Shown piece by piece: positions 17,856-27,431 of a DNA stretch of 64,000 bases. Positions within the stretch are counted from its first letter, which is position 1. Each line of letters starts with the position of its first letter. Position numbers and translations under genes: made by a program. The DNA is from PALSA-1004 sp963829085. Its GTDB lineage: Bacteria > Pseudomonadota > Gammaproteobacteria > Burkholderiales > SG8-41. The notes beneath the pieces were generated by a model that had not been told where the DNA came from, made no database searches, and saw only the letters and a list, made by a program, of their open reading frames with translations. The stretch spans positions 248,001 to 312,000 of the forward strand of contig CAWHHJ010000012.1 in the NCBI GenBank assembly GCA_963829085.1, given 5' to 3'.

Positions 17856-18827
17856 GTGGCGACGTCCGAATTCGACCTGATCCGCCGCTACTTCACGCAT
17901 CGAGGCCGGCACACAATACTCGGCGTCGGCGATGACGCAGCTCTCGTAACATCACGGCGCGGATTCGATTTGGTGATTTCGGCGGACATGCTCGTTGCCG
18001 GCCGGCACTTTCGTCACGACACCAATCCGCGCCGCCTCGGACACAAAGCGCTCGCGGTCAATCTTTCAGACATGGCCGCCATGGGCGCAGAGCCGCGTTG
18101 GGCAACACTCGCACTTGCGTTGCCGGCTGCGGATGCGCGATGGCTAAAAGAATTTTCGAGCGGCTTCATGACGCTCGCGCGGCGCTTCGATGTCGATCTC
18201 ATTGGCGGTGATACGACGCGAGGTCCGCTCAATATCTCAATACAGATAATGGGCGAAGCGCCGAGGGGCACTGCTTTGCGGCGGGACAAAGCGAAAATCG
18301 GGGACGATATCTGGGTCTCGGGGACGCTCGGTGATGCGGCGCTCGCCGTGGCCATGCACAAGCGGCGTATCCGGCTTACTCCACAAGAGCGTGCGCAATG
18401 CGAGTCGCGGCTCGACCGCCCGCAACCGCGCGTCGCGCTCGGTCTCGCCTTAAGAAACCTTGCTCACAGCGCAATCGATGTCTCCGACGGCCTGCTGGCG
18501 GATCTCGACCATATCCTCGAACGTTCGGGGGTTGCGGCTGAGATCGCGATAGCGGCACTGCCGGCGTCAAAGATTATTGAGCGCCATCTGCGGGAAGTTG
18601 TGGCGTTGCGCGCGTTGCTCGCCGGAGGCGACGATTATGAGCTTTGTTTTACTGCACCGCGGCCCGCGCGCGCGAGAATAATCCGTGCCGCGCGCGAAGT
18701 ACGCGTTGCGGTTACACGGATTGGCAACGTGCTGGCGTGCCGGCGGCACGTTCCCCGGCTCGTTGTAAGAGCACCGGATGGTTCTGCAATGCGCGTAGTG
18801 CGCGGAGGTTACGATCACTTCTCATGA
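17856..18827 (+). CDS. thiL: Thiamine-monophosphate kinase
   Basis: Phosphorylates thiamine monophosphate to the active diphosphate. The 323-residue PurM/ThiL-fold protein has GVGDDAALV near residue 28, the metal-binding LIGGDTTRGPL near residue 116, the IDVSDGLLADL block near residue 207 and GGDDYELCFTAP near residue 255. The start is GTG at 17856, three bases after the preceding stop. The reading frame reaches the pgpA region, the usual thiL-pgpA order. Confidence 0.94.
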   Translation: MATSEFDLIRRYFTHRGRHTILGVGDDAALVTSRRGFDLVISADMLVAGRHFRHDTNPRRLGHKALAVNLSDMAAMGAEPRWATLALALPAADARWLKEFSSGFMTLARRFDVDLIGGDTTRGPLNISIQIMGEAPRGTALRRDKAKIGDDIWVSGTLGDAALAVAMHKRRIRLTPQERAQCESRLDRPQPRVALGLALRNLAHSAIDVSDGLLADLDHILERSGVAAEIAIAALPASKIIERHLREVVALRALLAGGDDYELCFTAPRPARARIIRAAREVRVAVTRIGNVLACRRHVPRLVVRAPDGSAMRVVRGGYDHFS

Positions 18828-18849
18828 TCGTTCGCCGGGACTGGCGTTC

Positions 18850-19308
18850 ATGCTGCGCCATCCCGCTCACATCGTCGCACTCGGAGGCGGTGCAGGCCTG
18901 TTTCCCCACGCGCCGGGAACTGCCGGAACGCTGATCGCATTTCCGTTGTTCTGGGCGTTGGAATCGTATTGTCCCGTAGCGGTGCAGATCGGCTTCCTGG
19001 CGGGCGGCTTTCTCATCGGCATATGGGCGTGCGGCATCACCGGGCGTGCGCTTGGCGTTGCTGATCACGGGGCCATGGTATGGGACGAGGTTATCGCTTT
19101 TGCGCTGGTGCTCTTTTTCACGCCGCCCGGATGGAAATGGAAACTCGGCGCGTTTGCTGCATTTCGCTTTTTCGATATTGTGAAACCGCCGCCGATCCGC
19201 TATTTTGACTCCAAGTTGAAGAGCGGGTTCGGCGTCATGTTCGATGATCTGCTCGCGGCCGGCTATACGCTCATCGTGCTCGCTGTCCTGAGAGTGGCCG
19301 TCGTGTAA
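18850..19308 (+). CDS. pgpA: Phosphatidylglycerophosphatase A
   Basis: Inner-membrane phosphatase that makes phosphatidylglycerol. The 152 residues have the family entry GLFPHAPGTAGTLIAFPLFW near residue 18, four hydrophobic segments, the catalytic acidic motif VWDEVIAFAL, the FRFFDIVKPPPI motif near residue 112 and the terminal GVMFDDLLAAGY. It follows thiL by 22 bases. Confidence 0.94.
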   Translation: MLRHPAHIVALGGGAGLFPHAPGTAGTLIAFPLFWALESYCPVAVQIGFLAGGFLIGIWACGITGRALGVADHGAMVWDEVIAFALVLFFTPPGWKWKLGAFAAFRFFDIVKPPPIRYFDSKLKSGFGVMFDDLLAAGYTLIVLAVLRVAVV

Positions 19309-19313
19309 CGGCG

Positions 19314-20318
19314 CTAGATCATATTTGAATGAGCTGGAGCCGGTGACACTCGCGACGCAGCTGGTTGAGCACTGTCGCCGTCATGATGCCGCGCGCACAA
19401 CTCGAGCATCTCTTTGGCTGCCGGCAGGATGTTTGCCGCAAGATCTTCTTTCCAGATGAGTCTTTGATAAGCATTGGCCCATCTAAATCCACTCCCTTCC
19501 TGGATGCCGAGATAGTTCCAATACTGCATTGACGAGGCCTTCGACGGCGCTGTCGGCTTGAAAATCAGATAACGCACGGCGGAATTCAAGTACATCAAAG
19601 CGCACGGGCCATTGTTGACCGAGAGATTCAATTCGGCCCATTCGTACAGAGCCGCGCGAATCGGCAGGCTGATGTCGTCTAGGAAACCATCGTTCAAGAC
19701 GACCACAGGATGTTCTACCTTGAGCTCGTCCGCGACCTGGTTCCACTCATTGATGCTGCTGTTGCGAACACTATGGTAGTGAGAAGCTCTAATCGTTATG
19801 ACGACCGGCCTGCGCGGATAGCGCTGCATAACATTACGCATTGCCCACTCGGGCGCTCTGCAGCCCACGATCGGTCCTTCGCGGTTCAGGTATTTGGCGG
19901 TGTACGGGAGGCGGACCCCGCCCGACTGCTCGGGGAAAAGACTGAGACGTCGTACGGGAAATACGCGCGTTGCGGGAATGAGAACGTTATCGAGCAGTTG
20001 CTGCCTGCTGACTATATCTGTGGGTTCGAGATCGTCTTCACGGAAGCCATGATTCGGGCCCGGGAGAATATCAAGGTCGAACGCACCCTGCGCATAGGTG
20101 CCGCAGATCGCGAGAAATACCAGGAAGTCGTAGGATGCCGGCGCGTTCGCGAGATCGTATGTGAATTTAGGGAAGGTCGACTTGCGCTTGATCGCCGTCA
20201 AGAACGCCTTAAGCATGCCGTCTTTGTAAACCCTTATAGTACTCGCCAGTCGGCCATGGATGCCTGACAATGCGGCGACGCCATGGTTACAGGTGTCTAT
20301 TTCTTTTGATCTTAACAT
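19314..20318 (-). CDS. Unidentified protein, possibly GT-B glycosyltransferase-like
   Basis: A 334-residue soluble protein I do not recognise. The second half reads like a Rossmann domain: a strand RPVVITIRAS, a helix INEWNQVADEL, a strand HPVVVLND, then YEWAELNLSVNNGPCALMYLNS, which resembles the sugar-nucleotide-binding turn of heptosyltransferase-like GT-B enzymes. That similarity is my reading, not a proven homology. The last 25 residues are low-complexity Ala/Ser/Pro. Starts at 20318 and 20216 are both possible; neither has a strong ribosome site. It lies backwards inside the pgpA-cinA-recA run, which suggests insertion. No mobile-element ends are visible. Confidence 0.65.
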   Translation of the reverse strand: MLRSKEIDTCNHGVAALSGIHGRLASTIRVYKDGMLKAFLTAIKRKSTFPKFTYDLANAPASYDFLVFLAICGTYAQGAFDLDILPGPNHGFREDDLEPTDIVSRQQLLDNVLIPATRVFPVRRLSLFPEQSGGVRLPYTAKYLNREGPIVGCRAPEWAMRNVMQRYPRRPVVITIRASHYHSVRNSSINEWNQVADELKVEHPVVVLNDGFLDDISLPIRAALYEWAELNLSVNNGPCALMYLNSAVRYLIFKPTAPSKASSMQYWNYLGIQEGSGFRWANAYQRLIWKEDLAANILPAAKEMLELCARHHDGDSAQPAASRVSPAPAHSNMI

Positions 20319-20393
20319 CGCCGGCGTACTGTCACCACTGGGATGGCACGGCTATGCAAGCAGGGCGTCCCCGGACCGGGGAGTTACCGTCAC

Positions 20394-20882
20394 ATGGATC
20401 TACACCTATATAACCTCTCGCAAAACGTCGGCAAGCTCTTGCTGGCGACGTCTAACTTTCTGGTCACTGCGGAGTCGTGTACCGGCGGGTGGATCGGCGA
20501 GGCCATTACGATGGTACCCGGCAGTTCCGCCTGGTACGAGCGCGGCTTCATTACCTACACAAACGCCGCCAAACGCGAAATGCTCGATGTAAACGCCAAT
20601 ACACTCGAAACGTTTGGCGCCGTTTCAGAAGAGACCGTTCTCGAGATGGTCGCCGGCGCACTGGCGCACAGCACGGCGCACATTGCCGCTGCAGTGAGCG
20701 GCGTAGCCGGACCAGGCGGCGGCACGGCAGCTAAACCCGTGGGCATGATTTGCCTCGCGTGGGCGAGGAGAGGACGGGACGCGGTTGCAGAAACGCAGCA
20801 ATTCACCGGCGACCGTGAGTCGATCCGCCGCCAATCGGTCGAGCGCGCACTCGAAGGTGTGCTGCAGATCGCTGCGAAGTAG
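20394..20882 (+). CDS. pncC: Nicotinamide-nucleotide amidohydrolase, CinA C-terminal type
   Basis: Deamidates NMN to nicotinic acid mononucleotide in pyridine nucleotide recycling. The 162 residues correspond to the CinA C-terminal domain only: TAESCTGGWIGEAITMVPGSS, FITYTNAAKREMLDV and the GVAGPGGGTAAKPVGMI loop. The N-terminal MoCF-like domain of long CinA is absent, as in E. coli PncC/YgaD. Start chosen at 20394 because GGAG lies ten bases upstream and homologues begin there. recA follows after a promoter region. Confidence 0.92.
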   Translation: MDLHLYNLSQNVGKLLLATSNFLVTAESCTGGWIGEAITMVPGSSAWYERGFITYTNAAKREMLDVNANTLETFGAVSEETVLEMVAGALAHSTAHIAAAVSGVAGPGGGTAAKPVGMICLAWARRGRDAVAETQQFTGDRESIRRQSVERALEGVLQIAAK

Positions 20883-21017
20883 TACCAACGTCATAGCCGT
20901 CATCCCCGCCGTGAGCATCGCGTTGTTGCTGTATGGGTGGCGCATATCGTAAATGCGAACATGCGCCGCTCGAGACAGCGGGCATGCAGCCGCAACGGCT
21001 TAGGGCCGATCTAAGTA

Positions 21018-21026
21018 TGCGATAAT
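21018..21026 (+). promoter_or_regulatory. Candidate extended -10 promoter of recA
   Basis: TGCGATAAT resembles an extended -10 box, 13 bases before the recA start and just ahead of its GGAG ribosome site. No complete LexA box (CTGT-N8-ACAG) was found in the 157-base spacer. Confidence 0.35.
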
Positions 21027-21039
21027 TGAAGGAGCTTAA

Positions 21040-22086
21040 ATGGGAAATATCATGGACGAAAACAAAACGAAGGCACTGGCTGCAGCTCTGTCGCAAATAG
21101 AAAAGCAATTCGGTAAAGGCTCCATCATGCGGCTGGGTGAAGCCGATATCTCCAAGGACATTCAGGTCGTTTCGACCGGATCTCTAGGCCTTGATATCGC
21201 CCTTGGAATCGGCGGCCTGCCGCGGGGACGTGTGATCGAGATTTACGGCCCCGAATCTTCCGGCAAAACGACGCTTACACTGTCTGTGATCGCACAAATG
21301 CAAAAGCTTGGCGGCACGGCGGCTTTTATCGATGCAGAGCATGCGCTCGATCCGCAGTATGCACAGAAGCTCGGCGTTAACGTCCAGGAATTGCTGATAT
21401 CGCAGCCTGACAATGGCGAACAGGCGCTCGAAATCGCCGACATGCTCGTGCGTTCGGGTTCAGTGGATGTCGTGGTCGTCGACTCGGTCGCTGCGCTGAC
21501 GCCGAAAGCAGAAATCGAAGGTGAAATGGGCGAACCTCAGATGGGGTTACAGGCTCGCCTCATGTCGCAGGCACTGCGCAAACTGACCGGCAATATCAAA
21601 CGGTCGAACACGATGGTGATTTTCATCAATCAGATTCGCATGAAGATCGGCGTAATGTTCGGTAATCCTGAGACCACAACCGGCGGGAACGCACTCAAGT
21701 TCTATGCGTCCGTGCGCATCGACATCCGACGTACCGGTGCGATCAAAAAAGGCGACGAAGTCATCGGCTCCGAGACACGCGCCAAAGTCGTCAAGAACAA
21801 AGTGGCGCCGCCCTTTCGCGTCGCCGACTTCGATATTTTGTACGGCGAAGGCATTTCGCGCGAAGGCGAGATCATCGAGCTTGGCGTATTGCACAAGATC
21901 GTCGACAAATCCGGGGCGTGGTACACCTACGGCAAGGAACGGATCGGGCAGGGCAAGGACAATACGCGCGATTACCTCAGAGAACATTCGGACATGGCGC
22001 AGGAGATCGAGAACAAAATCCGCGCCGCGATAGGCGTCGGTGGCGGAGCAGAGCCGGCAGAAGCCGCAGTCGCAGCGGAGAGGTAG
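21040..22086 (+). CDS. recA: Recombinase A
   Basis: Strand-exchange ATPase and SOS coprotease. The 348 residues include Walker A GPESSGKTT at about residues 70-78, the VVVVDSVAALTPKAEIEGE Walker B region near residue 145, the L1/L2 DNA-binding loops (GEPQMGLQARLMSQALRKL, then IRMKIGVMFGNPETTTGGNALKFYAS), and an acidic-leaning C-terminus. The ATG at 21040 is preferred over 21052 because GGAG lies five bases before it. recX follows with overlapping coding sequence. Confidence 0.97.
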   Translation: MGNIMDENKTKALAAALSQIEKQFGKGSIMRLGEADISKDIQVVSTGSLGLDIALGIGGLPRGRVIEIYGPESSGKTTLTLSVIAQMQKLGGTAAFIDAEHALDPQYAQKLGVNVQELLISQPDNGEQALEIADMLVRSGSVDVVVVDSVAALTPKAEIEGEMGEPQMGLQARLMSQALRKLTGNIKRSNTMVIFINQIRMKIGVMFGNPETTTGGNALKFYASVRIDIRRTGAIKKGDEVIGSETRAKVVKNKVAPPFRVADFDILYGEGISREGEIIELGVLHKIVDKSGAWYTYGKERIGQGKDNTRDYLREHSDMAQEIENKIRAAIGVGGGAEPAEAAVAAER

Positions 22087-22534
22087 GACCGAACGCAGCC
22101 TGCGGGCTCGCGCGCTCGCGATGCTCGCGCGCCGCGAGCATTCGAGACTTGAGCTCGTTCGCAAGCTCGCCCCATTCTCAGAGAACGCCGAAGAAGTTGC
22201 GTCATTGCTCGACGACTTCGAGCAGCGGGGCTGGCTCTCCGAGCATCGTTTCATCGAGCAGGTCACTGCATCACGGCGCCGCCGGTTCGGGGCGTCGCGA
22301 ATCGCACATGAATTGCGTGAGAAAGGCGTGTCGGATGCAGCCGTAGCGGGTGCCAAGTCCCAACTGATGGAGACTGAGCTCGACGCCGCTCGAAACGTAT
22401 GGATGAAGAAGTTCGGGACGCGTGCGGCTAATGCATCAGAGCGCGCGCGGCAGATCAGATTCATGCAGGGCCGTGGTTTTTCCCTCGACACCGTGCTTCG
22501 CATCATGAAACACGATGCCGGCGATGAAGAATAG
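22040..22534 (+). CDS. recX: Regulatory protein RecX
   Basis: Modulator of RecA filaments, a 164-residue helical protein with the family repeats LAMLARREHSRLELVRKL, LDDFEQRGWLSEHRFIEQ and RFGASRIAHELREKGVSD. The longest frame starts at GTG 22040, 47 bases inside recA; the true start could be somewhat later, as I see no strong ribosome site. Overlap or close linkage with recA is the norm and implies coupled expression. Confidence 0.9.
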   Translation: MAEQSRQKPQSQRRGRTERSLRARALAMLARREHSRLELVRKLAPFSENAEEVASLLDDFEQRGWLSEHRFIEQVTASRRRRFGASRIAHELREKGVSDAAVAGAKSQLMETELDAARNVWMKKFGTRAANASERARQIRFMQGRGFSLDTVLRIMKHDAGDEE

Positions 22535-22647
22535 GTCGGCTGGTGCGCTGTAATATGGTTTATTGCGCCAGTCGATCGGTTTGTATGTGAAAGAGATCAA
22601 GCGCCTGCGCTAACGGCGCGCCGCGTTTTGATACACAAAGGTTGAAC

Positions 22648-25255
22648 ATGAAAAGCAGCGAAATCCGCACCCGGTTCCTGGAATTCTTCAAGGAGAAGGG
22701 ACATACGATTGTCCCGTCGAGCCCGCTCGTTCCTGGAAACGATCCGACGCTGCTCTTTACAAATTCGGGCATGGTGCAATTCAAGGACGTGTTTCTTGGC
22801 CAGGAGCAGCGGCCGTACCGGCGGGCGACCACGTCACAACGCTGTGTGCGGGCGGGCGGCAAACATAACGATCTCGAGAATGTCGGGTATACGGCGCGCC
22901 ACCACACGTTCTTTGAGATGCTGGGCAATTTTTCGTTTGGCGACTACTTCAAGCGGGATGCGATTCATTTCGCGTGGGAACTCCTGACTTCGGTCTACAA
23001 GCTGCCGAAAGACAAGCTTTGGGTTACCGTCTACGAGACGGATGACGAAGCGTACAACCTGTGGGCCAATGAAATCCGGGTGCCGCGTGATCGCATCACG
23101 CGCATCGGCGACAAGCCGGCCGGAGGCTCGGATAACTTCTGGCAAATGGGCGAAACAGGTCCATGCGGCCCCTGCAGCGAAATTTTTTACGATCACGGAC
23201 CAGAAGTCGAAGGCGGTCCGCCGGGCACAGCGGAAGCTGATGGTGATCGTTATATAGAAATATGGAATCTCGTCTTCATGCAGTTCAATCGCGACGATGC
23301 CGGCAAGTTGCATCCGCTGCCGAAGCCGTCCGTCGACACCGGTATGGGCCTCGAACGTGTCGCCGCGGTGCTGCAGAACGTGCATTCCAATTATGAAATC
23401 GATTTGTTTCAGGATTTGATCAAGGCGGCGGCGCGCGAGACGGGGTGCAGGGACCTGCACGACAATTCCCTCAAGGTCATCGCCGACCACATACGCGCGT
23501 GCTCTTTCCTCGTCGTGGATGGCGTCATACCTGGCAATGAAGGCCGCGGTTATGTGCTGCGCCGTATCATTCGGCGCGCCATACGCCATGGTTACAAGCT
23601 GGGACAGAAACAGCCGTTTTTCTTTCGCCTGGTGCCCGATCTCGTCAAGGCGATGGGCGCTGCTTACCCTGAACTCGTGAAGGCGCAGGAACGTGTCGCG
23701 CAAGTGCTGAAGCAGGAAGAGGAGCGCTTTGCGGAGACGCTTGAAAACGGCATGTCAGGTACTCGAAACGGCGCTGCAGTCCGAAGACAAGATGCTCGAT
23801 GGCGACACCGTATTCCGGCTGTATGACACTTACGGATTTCCGCTCGACCTCACCGCGGACATTGCGCGCGAGCGCAATATCACCGTCGACTTTGCGGGAT
23901 TCGAAGCGGCCATGGGTCAGCAGCGCGAGCGTGCGCGGGCAGCGTCCAAGTTCAGCGCGCAGACCGCCGTCGAATATAGCGGCCAGAAAACGGAGTTTCA
24001 TGGTTATGACACGTTAATCCTGACCGGTAAAATCGTCGCTATCTATAAAGGCGGCACTGCGGTGGCTGCAATCGAGCCCGGCGATACTGCAGTCGTCGTG
24101 CTCGATCGCACTCCCTTCTATGCGGAGTCCGGCGGTCAGGTCGGCGATCGCGGCCAGCTCGTATCGAGTCGCGGCACGTTCCACGTCAACGACACGCAGA
24201 AAATACAGGCAGAAGTGTTCGGACATCACGGCGTGCTACACACCGGTAGGCTCGCGGTCGGCGACATGGTCGAAGCGCAGGTCGACACCGCTGCGCGCGC
24301 GCGCTCCGCCTACAATCATTCCGCCACCCACCTCATGCATGCAGCGCTCCGCAAAGTGTTGGGTTCCCACGTCCAGCAAAAAGGATCGCTTGTTGACGCG
24401 GACCGCACGCGATTCGATTACTCGCATAACGAGCCGCTCACGGCAGCACAGATACGCGAAATCGAAGATCTGGTGAACGAAGAAATCCGCCGTAACCGGC
24501 CAGTCGAAGCGCGCATCATGAAGTATGACGATGCGATTAAAACCGGTGCGATGGCGCTCTTCGGTGAGAAGTACGGCGACGAAGTGCGCGTACTCACCAT
24601 GGGCGATTTCTCAACTGAGTTGTGCGGGGGCACGCACGTCCAACGCACCGGCGACATCGGCTTCTTCAAGGTCGTGTCAGAAACCGGCATCGCGGCAGGC
24701 ATTCGACGTATCGAAGCGGTTACTGCGCAGGGCGCGCTGTCGTGGGTCCAGCAACAGGAAGCGAGTCTGCAGCAGGCCGCCGGGACGTTGAAAGCCCCGG
24801 TGCAGGAAGTGACGCAAAAAATAACTCAGATCATCGACAACGTGAGAAGCCTCGAAAAAGAGCTGGCGCGACTAAAGTCGAAGCTTGCTTCTTCGCAGGG
24901 CGACGATCTTGCTACTCAGGCGGCGGACGTGAAAGGCGCCAAAGTTCTCGCGGCAACCGTCGACGGCGCGGATGCGAAGGCCTTGCGTGAAGCGATGGAC
25001 AAAGTCAAGGCGAAGCTCAAATCGTGCGCCGTGGTCCTCGCCGCGATCGCGGGCGACAAGGTCACATTGATCGCAGGTGTGAGCGCGGACCTCACGGCCA
25101 AGGTGAAGGCAGGCGAGCTGGTAAATTTCGTCGCGCAGCAGGTCGGCGGCAAAGGCGGCGGACGTGCTGACATGGCGCAGGCGGGCGGCAACGACCCGGC
25201 GAAGCTGCCCGCTGCATTGGCGGCAGTGCCGTCGTGGGTAGGCGAGCGTTTGTGA
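22648..25255 (+). CDS. alaS: Alanyl-tRNA synthetase, interrupted by a +1 frameshift near 23755
   Basis: Charges tRNA-Ala. The gene reads in two frames: 22648 to about 23754, then continuing to 25255. Removing the T at 23755 turns ATG-TCA-GGT into ATG-CAG-GTA-CTC and joins the parts into 868 residues, normal family length. The first part holds the class II catalytic core (TNSGMVQFKDVFLG, GKHNDLENVGYTARHHTFFEMLGN, WNLVFMQFNR). The second holds the editing domain (HSATHLMHAALRKVLG, the LCGGTH zinc motif) and the C-terminal DHHA1 region ending GGKGGGRADMAQAGG. Because alaS is essential, the extra base is probably a sequence error. Start is ATG 22648, after AAGG. Confidence 0.93.
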
Positions 25256-25418
25256 AGCAGCGCAGTTGCTTGACGATCATGCTGCGTCTGTAAGTCACGC
25301 TGGATAGTTCGAACGGCGGAGTGCGGTTTATCTTCGGCAGATTGTCAGATCAAGCTACCAGCGAACGGCGGGCCCTCGTCCTCTTAAGCTGCACGTACTT
25401 GATCTTGTCGGATCGCAG

Positions 25419-26465
25419 CTAGCGCGAGGCGCGTGATCGAATCGGCCGGTCTGAACCCGGGCGTAAAGAGTCGTCCACCGTCGCTCGGAAATAAGCCAGC
25501 AAGCGCCTCGGCAACCAGTCGCTCCGGCCGGGGAATGCTCCGGTGATAAAGCCTACGTGTCCGCCGGATGCTGGAAATTCAGCAGTGACTTGATTCGATA
25601 CTTCGAGCGAAGTGGGCAGCGCCTGCTCAGGCAAAAACGGGTCGTTGCGCGCGTTTATCATGAGCGTCGGCACTGCAATGTGCTTGAGCAAAGGCTTGCT
25701 GCTTGCGCGCGTCCAGTAATCATCGGTGTCGCGATAACCATGCAGCGGCGCGGTGACAACATTGTCGAAATCACGCAAGGTCGCTGCGGCGAGCATGGCC
25801 GTGCGGTCGCATAAGCGCGGAAACTGCACGAGCTTCGCCATGGTCTTGCGCTTCATTGTGCGCAGGAAATTGCGCGTGTAGATCATGTTCAGTCCGCGGC
25901 CCAGCGCGTCGCCGGCGGCCATGAGATCGACCGGCGCAGAAACTGCTGCTGCCGCATGTATTACTTCAGCGGCCGCGCGCCGTTGTTCGCCGAGCCATTT
26001 GAGCAGCGCATTACCGCCGAGCGAAACACCTGTTGCGAAGAGGATGCATGCCGGCTGCATATCTTTCAGGCGTCGCAATATCCAGTCGATCTCAAGACTG
26101 TCGCCGGAATGATAGGCGCGCGAGTGCAGGTTGATCTCGCCGCTGCAGCCGCGGAAATGAACGACGGCGCCGCGCCAACCGATCTTATTTACTGCATGCA
26201 TCAGCGCGGCTGCATAGGGGCTCGCCGACCCGCCCTCGAGACCATGAAACAGCACGACGAGCGGAACGGATTTGTCAACTGCGCTGTTGTCTTGTCCAGC
26301 CGCCCAGTCGACATCGATGAAGTCACCGTCAGGGGTATTCCATCGCTCTCGCCGATAAACTACTCGCGGCGGGCGGGCGAAGAGGGCTGCATAGATAGTC
26401 TGCGCATGGCCGCCGGGCAGCCACGCCGGCGCCTGATAGGGTTGAATTGAACCGTGGTCGCTCAT
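25419..26465 (-). CDS. YheT-family alpha/beta hydrolase
   Basis: A 348-residue cytoplasmic hydrolase of the YheT/EMB8 group. It begins with YQAPAWLPGGHAQTIY, typical of the family, then the oxyanion strand VVLFHGLEGGSASPYA, the RGCSGEINL motif, the nucleophile elbow ATGVSLGGN, a DPFLP aspartate and the GGHVGFI histidine. Members act on esters of unknown physiological identity. It sits alone on the minus strand between alaS and the aldolase gene. Confidence 0.88.
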   Translation of the reverse strand: MSDHGSIQPYQAPAWLPGGHAQTIYAALFARPPRVVYRRERWNTPDGDFIDVDWAAGQDNSAVDKSVPLVVLFHGLEGGSASPYAAALMHAVNKIGWRGAVVHFRGCSGEINLHSRAYHSGDSLEIDWILRRLKDMQPACILFATGVSLGGNALLKWLGEQRRAAAEVIHAAAAVSAPVDLMAAGDALGRGLNMIYTRNFLRTMKRKTMAKLVQFPRLCDRTAMLAAATLRDFDNVVTAPLHGYRDTDDYWTRASSKPLLKHIAVPTLMINARNDPFLPEQALPTSLEVSNQVTAEFPASGGHVGFITGAFPGRSDWLPRRLLAYFRATVDDSLRPGSDRPIRSRASR

Positions 26466-26524
26466 CGGGCGTTAGCCATTGATGCGCCCGTCCGGCAGGA
26501 AGAAACTCGGTACAGAAGCGGACA

Positions 26525-26556
26525 AAAAGAAAGCGGGTCCATCCCGGACCCGCTTG
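26525..26556 (-). terminator. Intrinsic terminator of the aldolase transcript
   Basis: On the minus strand AGCGGGTCC-GGGAT-GGACCCGCT forms a perfect nine-pair stem followed by TTCTTTTT. It begins about 20 bases past the stop at 26575. Confidence 0.85.
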
Positions 26557-26574
26557 ATAGCTTCCCGAGCGGTG

Positions 26575-27354
26575 TCAGTCGCGATAGGACGGATCGATCT
26601 TGTCGAGCTTGCGCAGCAGCGCCGGCCATTCGAGCAGGCCCCAGCGGCGGCGCGCACCGGGTTTGAATCCGTCCTGCGTTTGTTTGACGACTTCCTGCGG
26701 CGGCAGGCGGATCTCCGTGTTGCATGAGAGCGTCGTAACCTGTAACTGACAGGCGCGTTCGAGCCGGTACATATTGTTGAAGCATTCGGGGATCGACGGG
26801 CCGACAGTGAGCAGGCCGTGATTGCGCAGGATCATCGCTTCGCGATTGCCCAAATCGTCGACCAGACGGGCGCGCTCATCGAGATCGAGCGCCGGACCTT
26901 CGTAATCGTGATAAGCGATATCGCCGAAGCGCATCGCCGTTTGCGCAAGCGGCAGCAGGCCTGTCTTCATTGCGGACACCGCCATGCCGGCCAGCGTATG
27001 AGTGTGAATCACGCAATCGACCTCATGCAGCGCGGCGTGCACAGCGCTATGAATGACGTAGCCCGCCTTGTTGATCTCGAATTCGGTTGCATTGAACAGT
27101 ATGTTGCCGTCGATATCGATCTTGATCATGCTCGACGCGGTCATCTCTTCGTAGAGCATGCCATACGGATTGATCAGGAACTGGTCGTGCGTTCCGGGCA
27201 CTCGCGCGGAAATATGGTTCGCAATCATCTCGGTCATGCCGTACTCATGCATGAGTCGATAACAGGCCGCCAGATTGACGCGTGTTTCCCATTCCTCGGC
27301 GCTTACCTGATCGCGCACCGCTTGCTTGCCCTTCTTGAGCTGAGTGATAGTCAT
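26575..27354 (-). CDS. Class II aldolase/adducin family protein
   Basis: A 259-residue zinc-dependent enzyme of the fuculose-phosphate aldolase fold. It shows ANHISARVPG near residue 45, the INPYGMLYEEMTAS loop, the metal ligands in VIHTHTLAGMAVSAM and the third histidine in AMILRNHGLLTVG. Members cleave sugar phosphates or decarboxylate and dehydrate keto acids; this subgroup, with aliphatic substrates and no clear phosphate site, is not assignable further. AAAGGA precedes the ATG. It follows the TcuA-like gene in the same direction and ends at a strong terminator, so the two may form an operon. Confidence 0.87.
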   Translation of the reverse strand: MTITQLKKGKQAVRDQVSAEEWETRVNLAACYRLMHEYGMTEMIANHISARVPGTHDQFLINPYGMLYEEMTASSMIKIDIDGNILFNATEFEINKAGYVIHSAVHAALHEVDCVIHTHTLAGMAVSAMKTGLLPLAQTAMRFGDIAYHDYEGPALDLDERARLVDDLGNREAMILRNHGLLTVGPSIPECFNNMYRLERACQLQVTTLSCNTEIRLPPQEVVKQTQDGFKPGARRRWGLLEWPALLRKLDKIDPSYRD

Positions 27355-27431
27355 TGTGCCGTTCCTTTCAGGCAGATAGTGTCGTTAGATTATCAGGCCC
27401 CTCGGGGCGCTGCCTAGCTTCGCGCCCATGC

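Noticed and set aside
20883..21039. LexA/SOS box upstream of recA
   Set aside because: CTGT and ACAG half-sites occur, but not as a CTGT-N8-ACAG palindrome, so no SOS box can be claimed.
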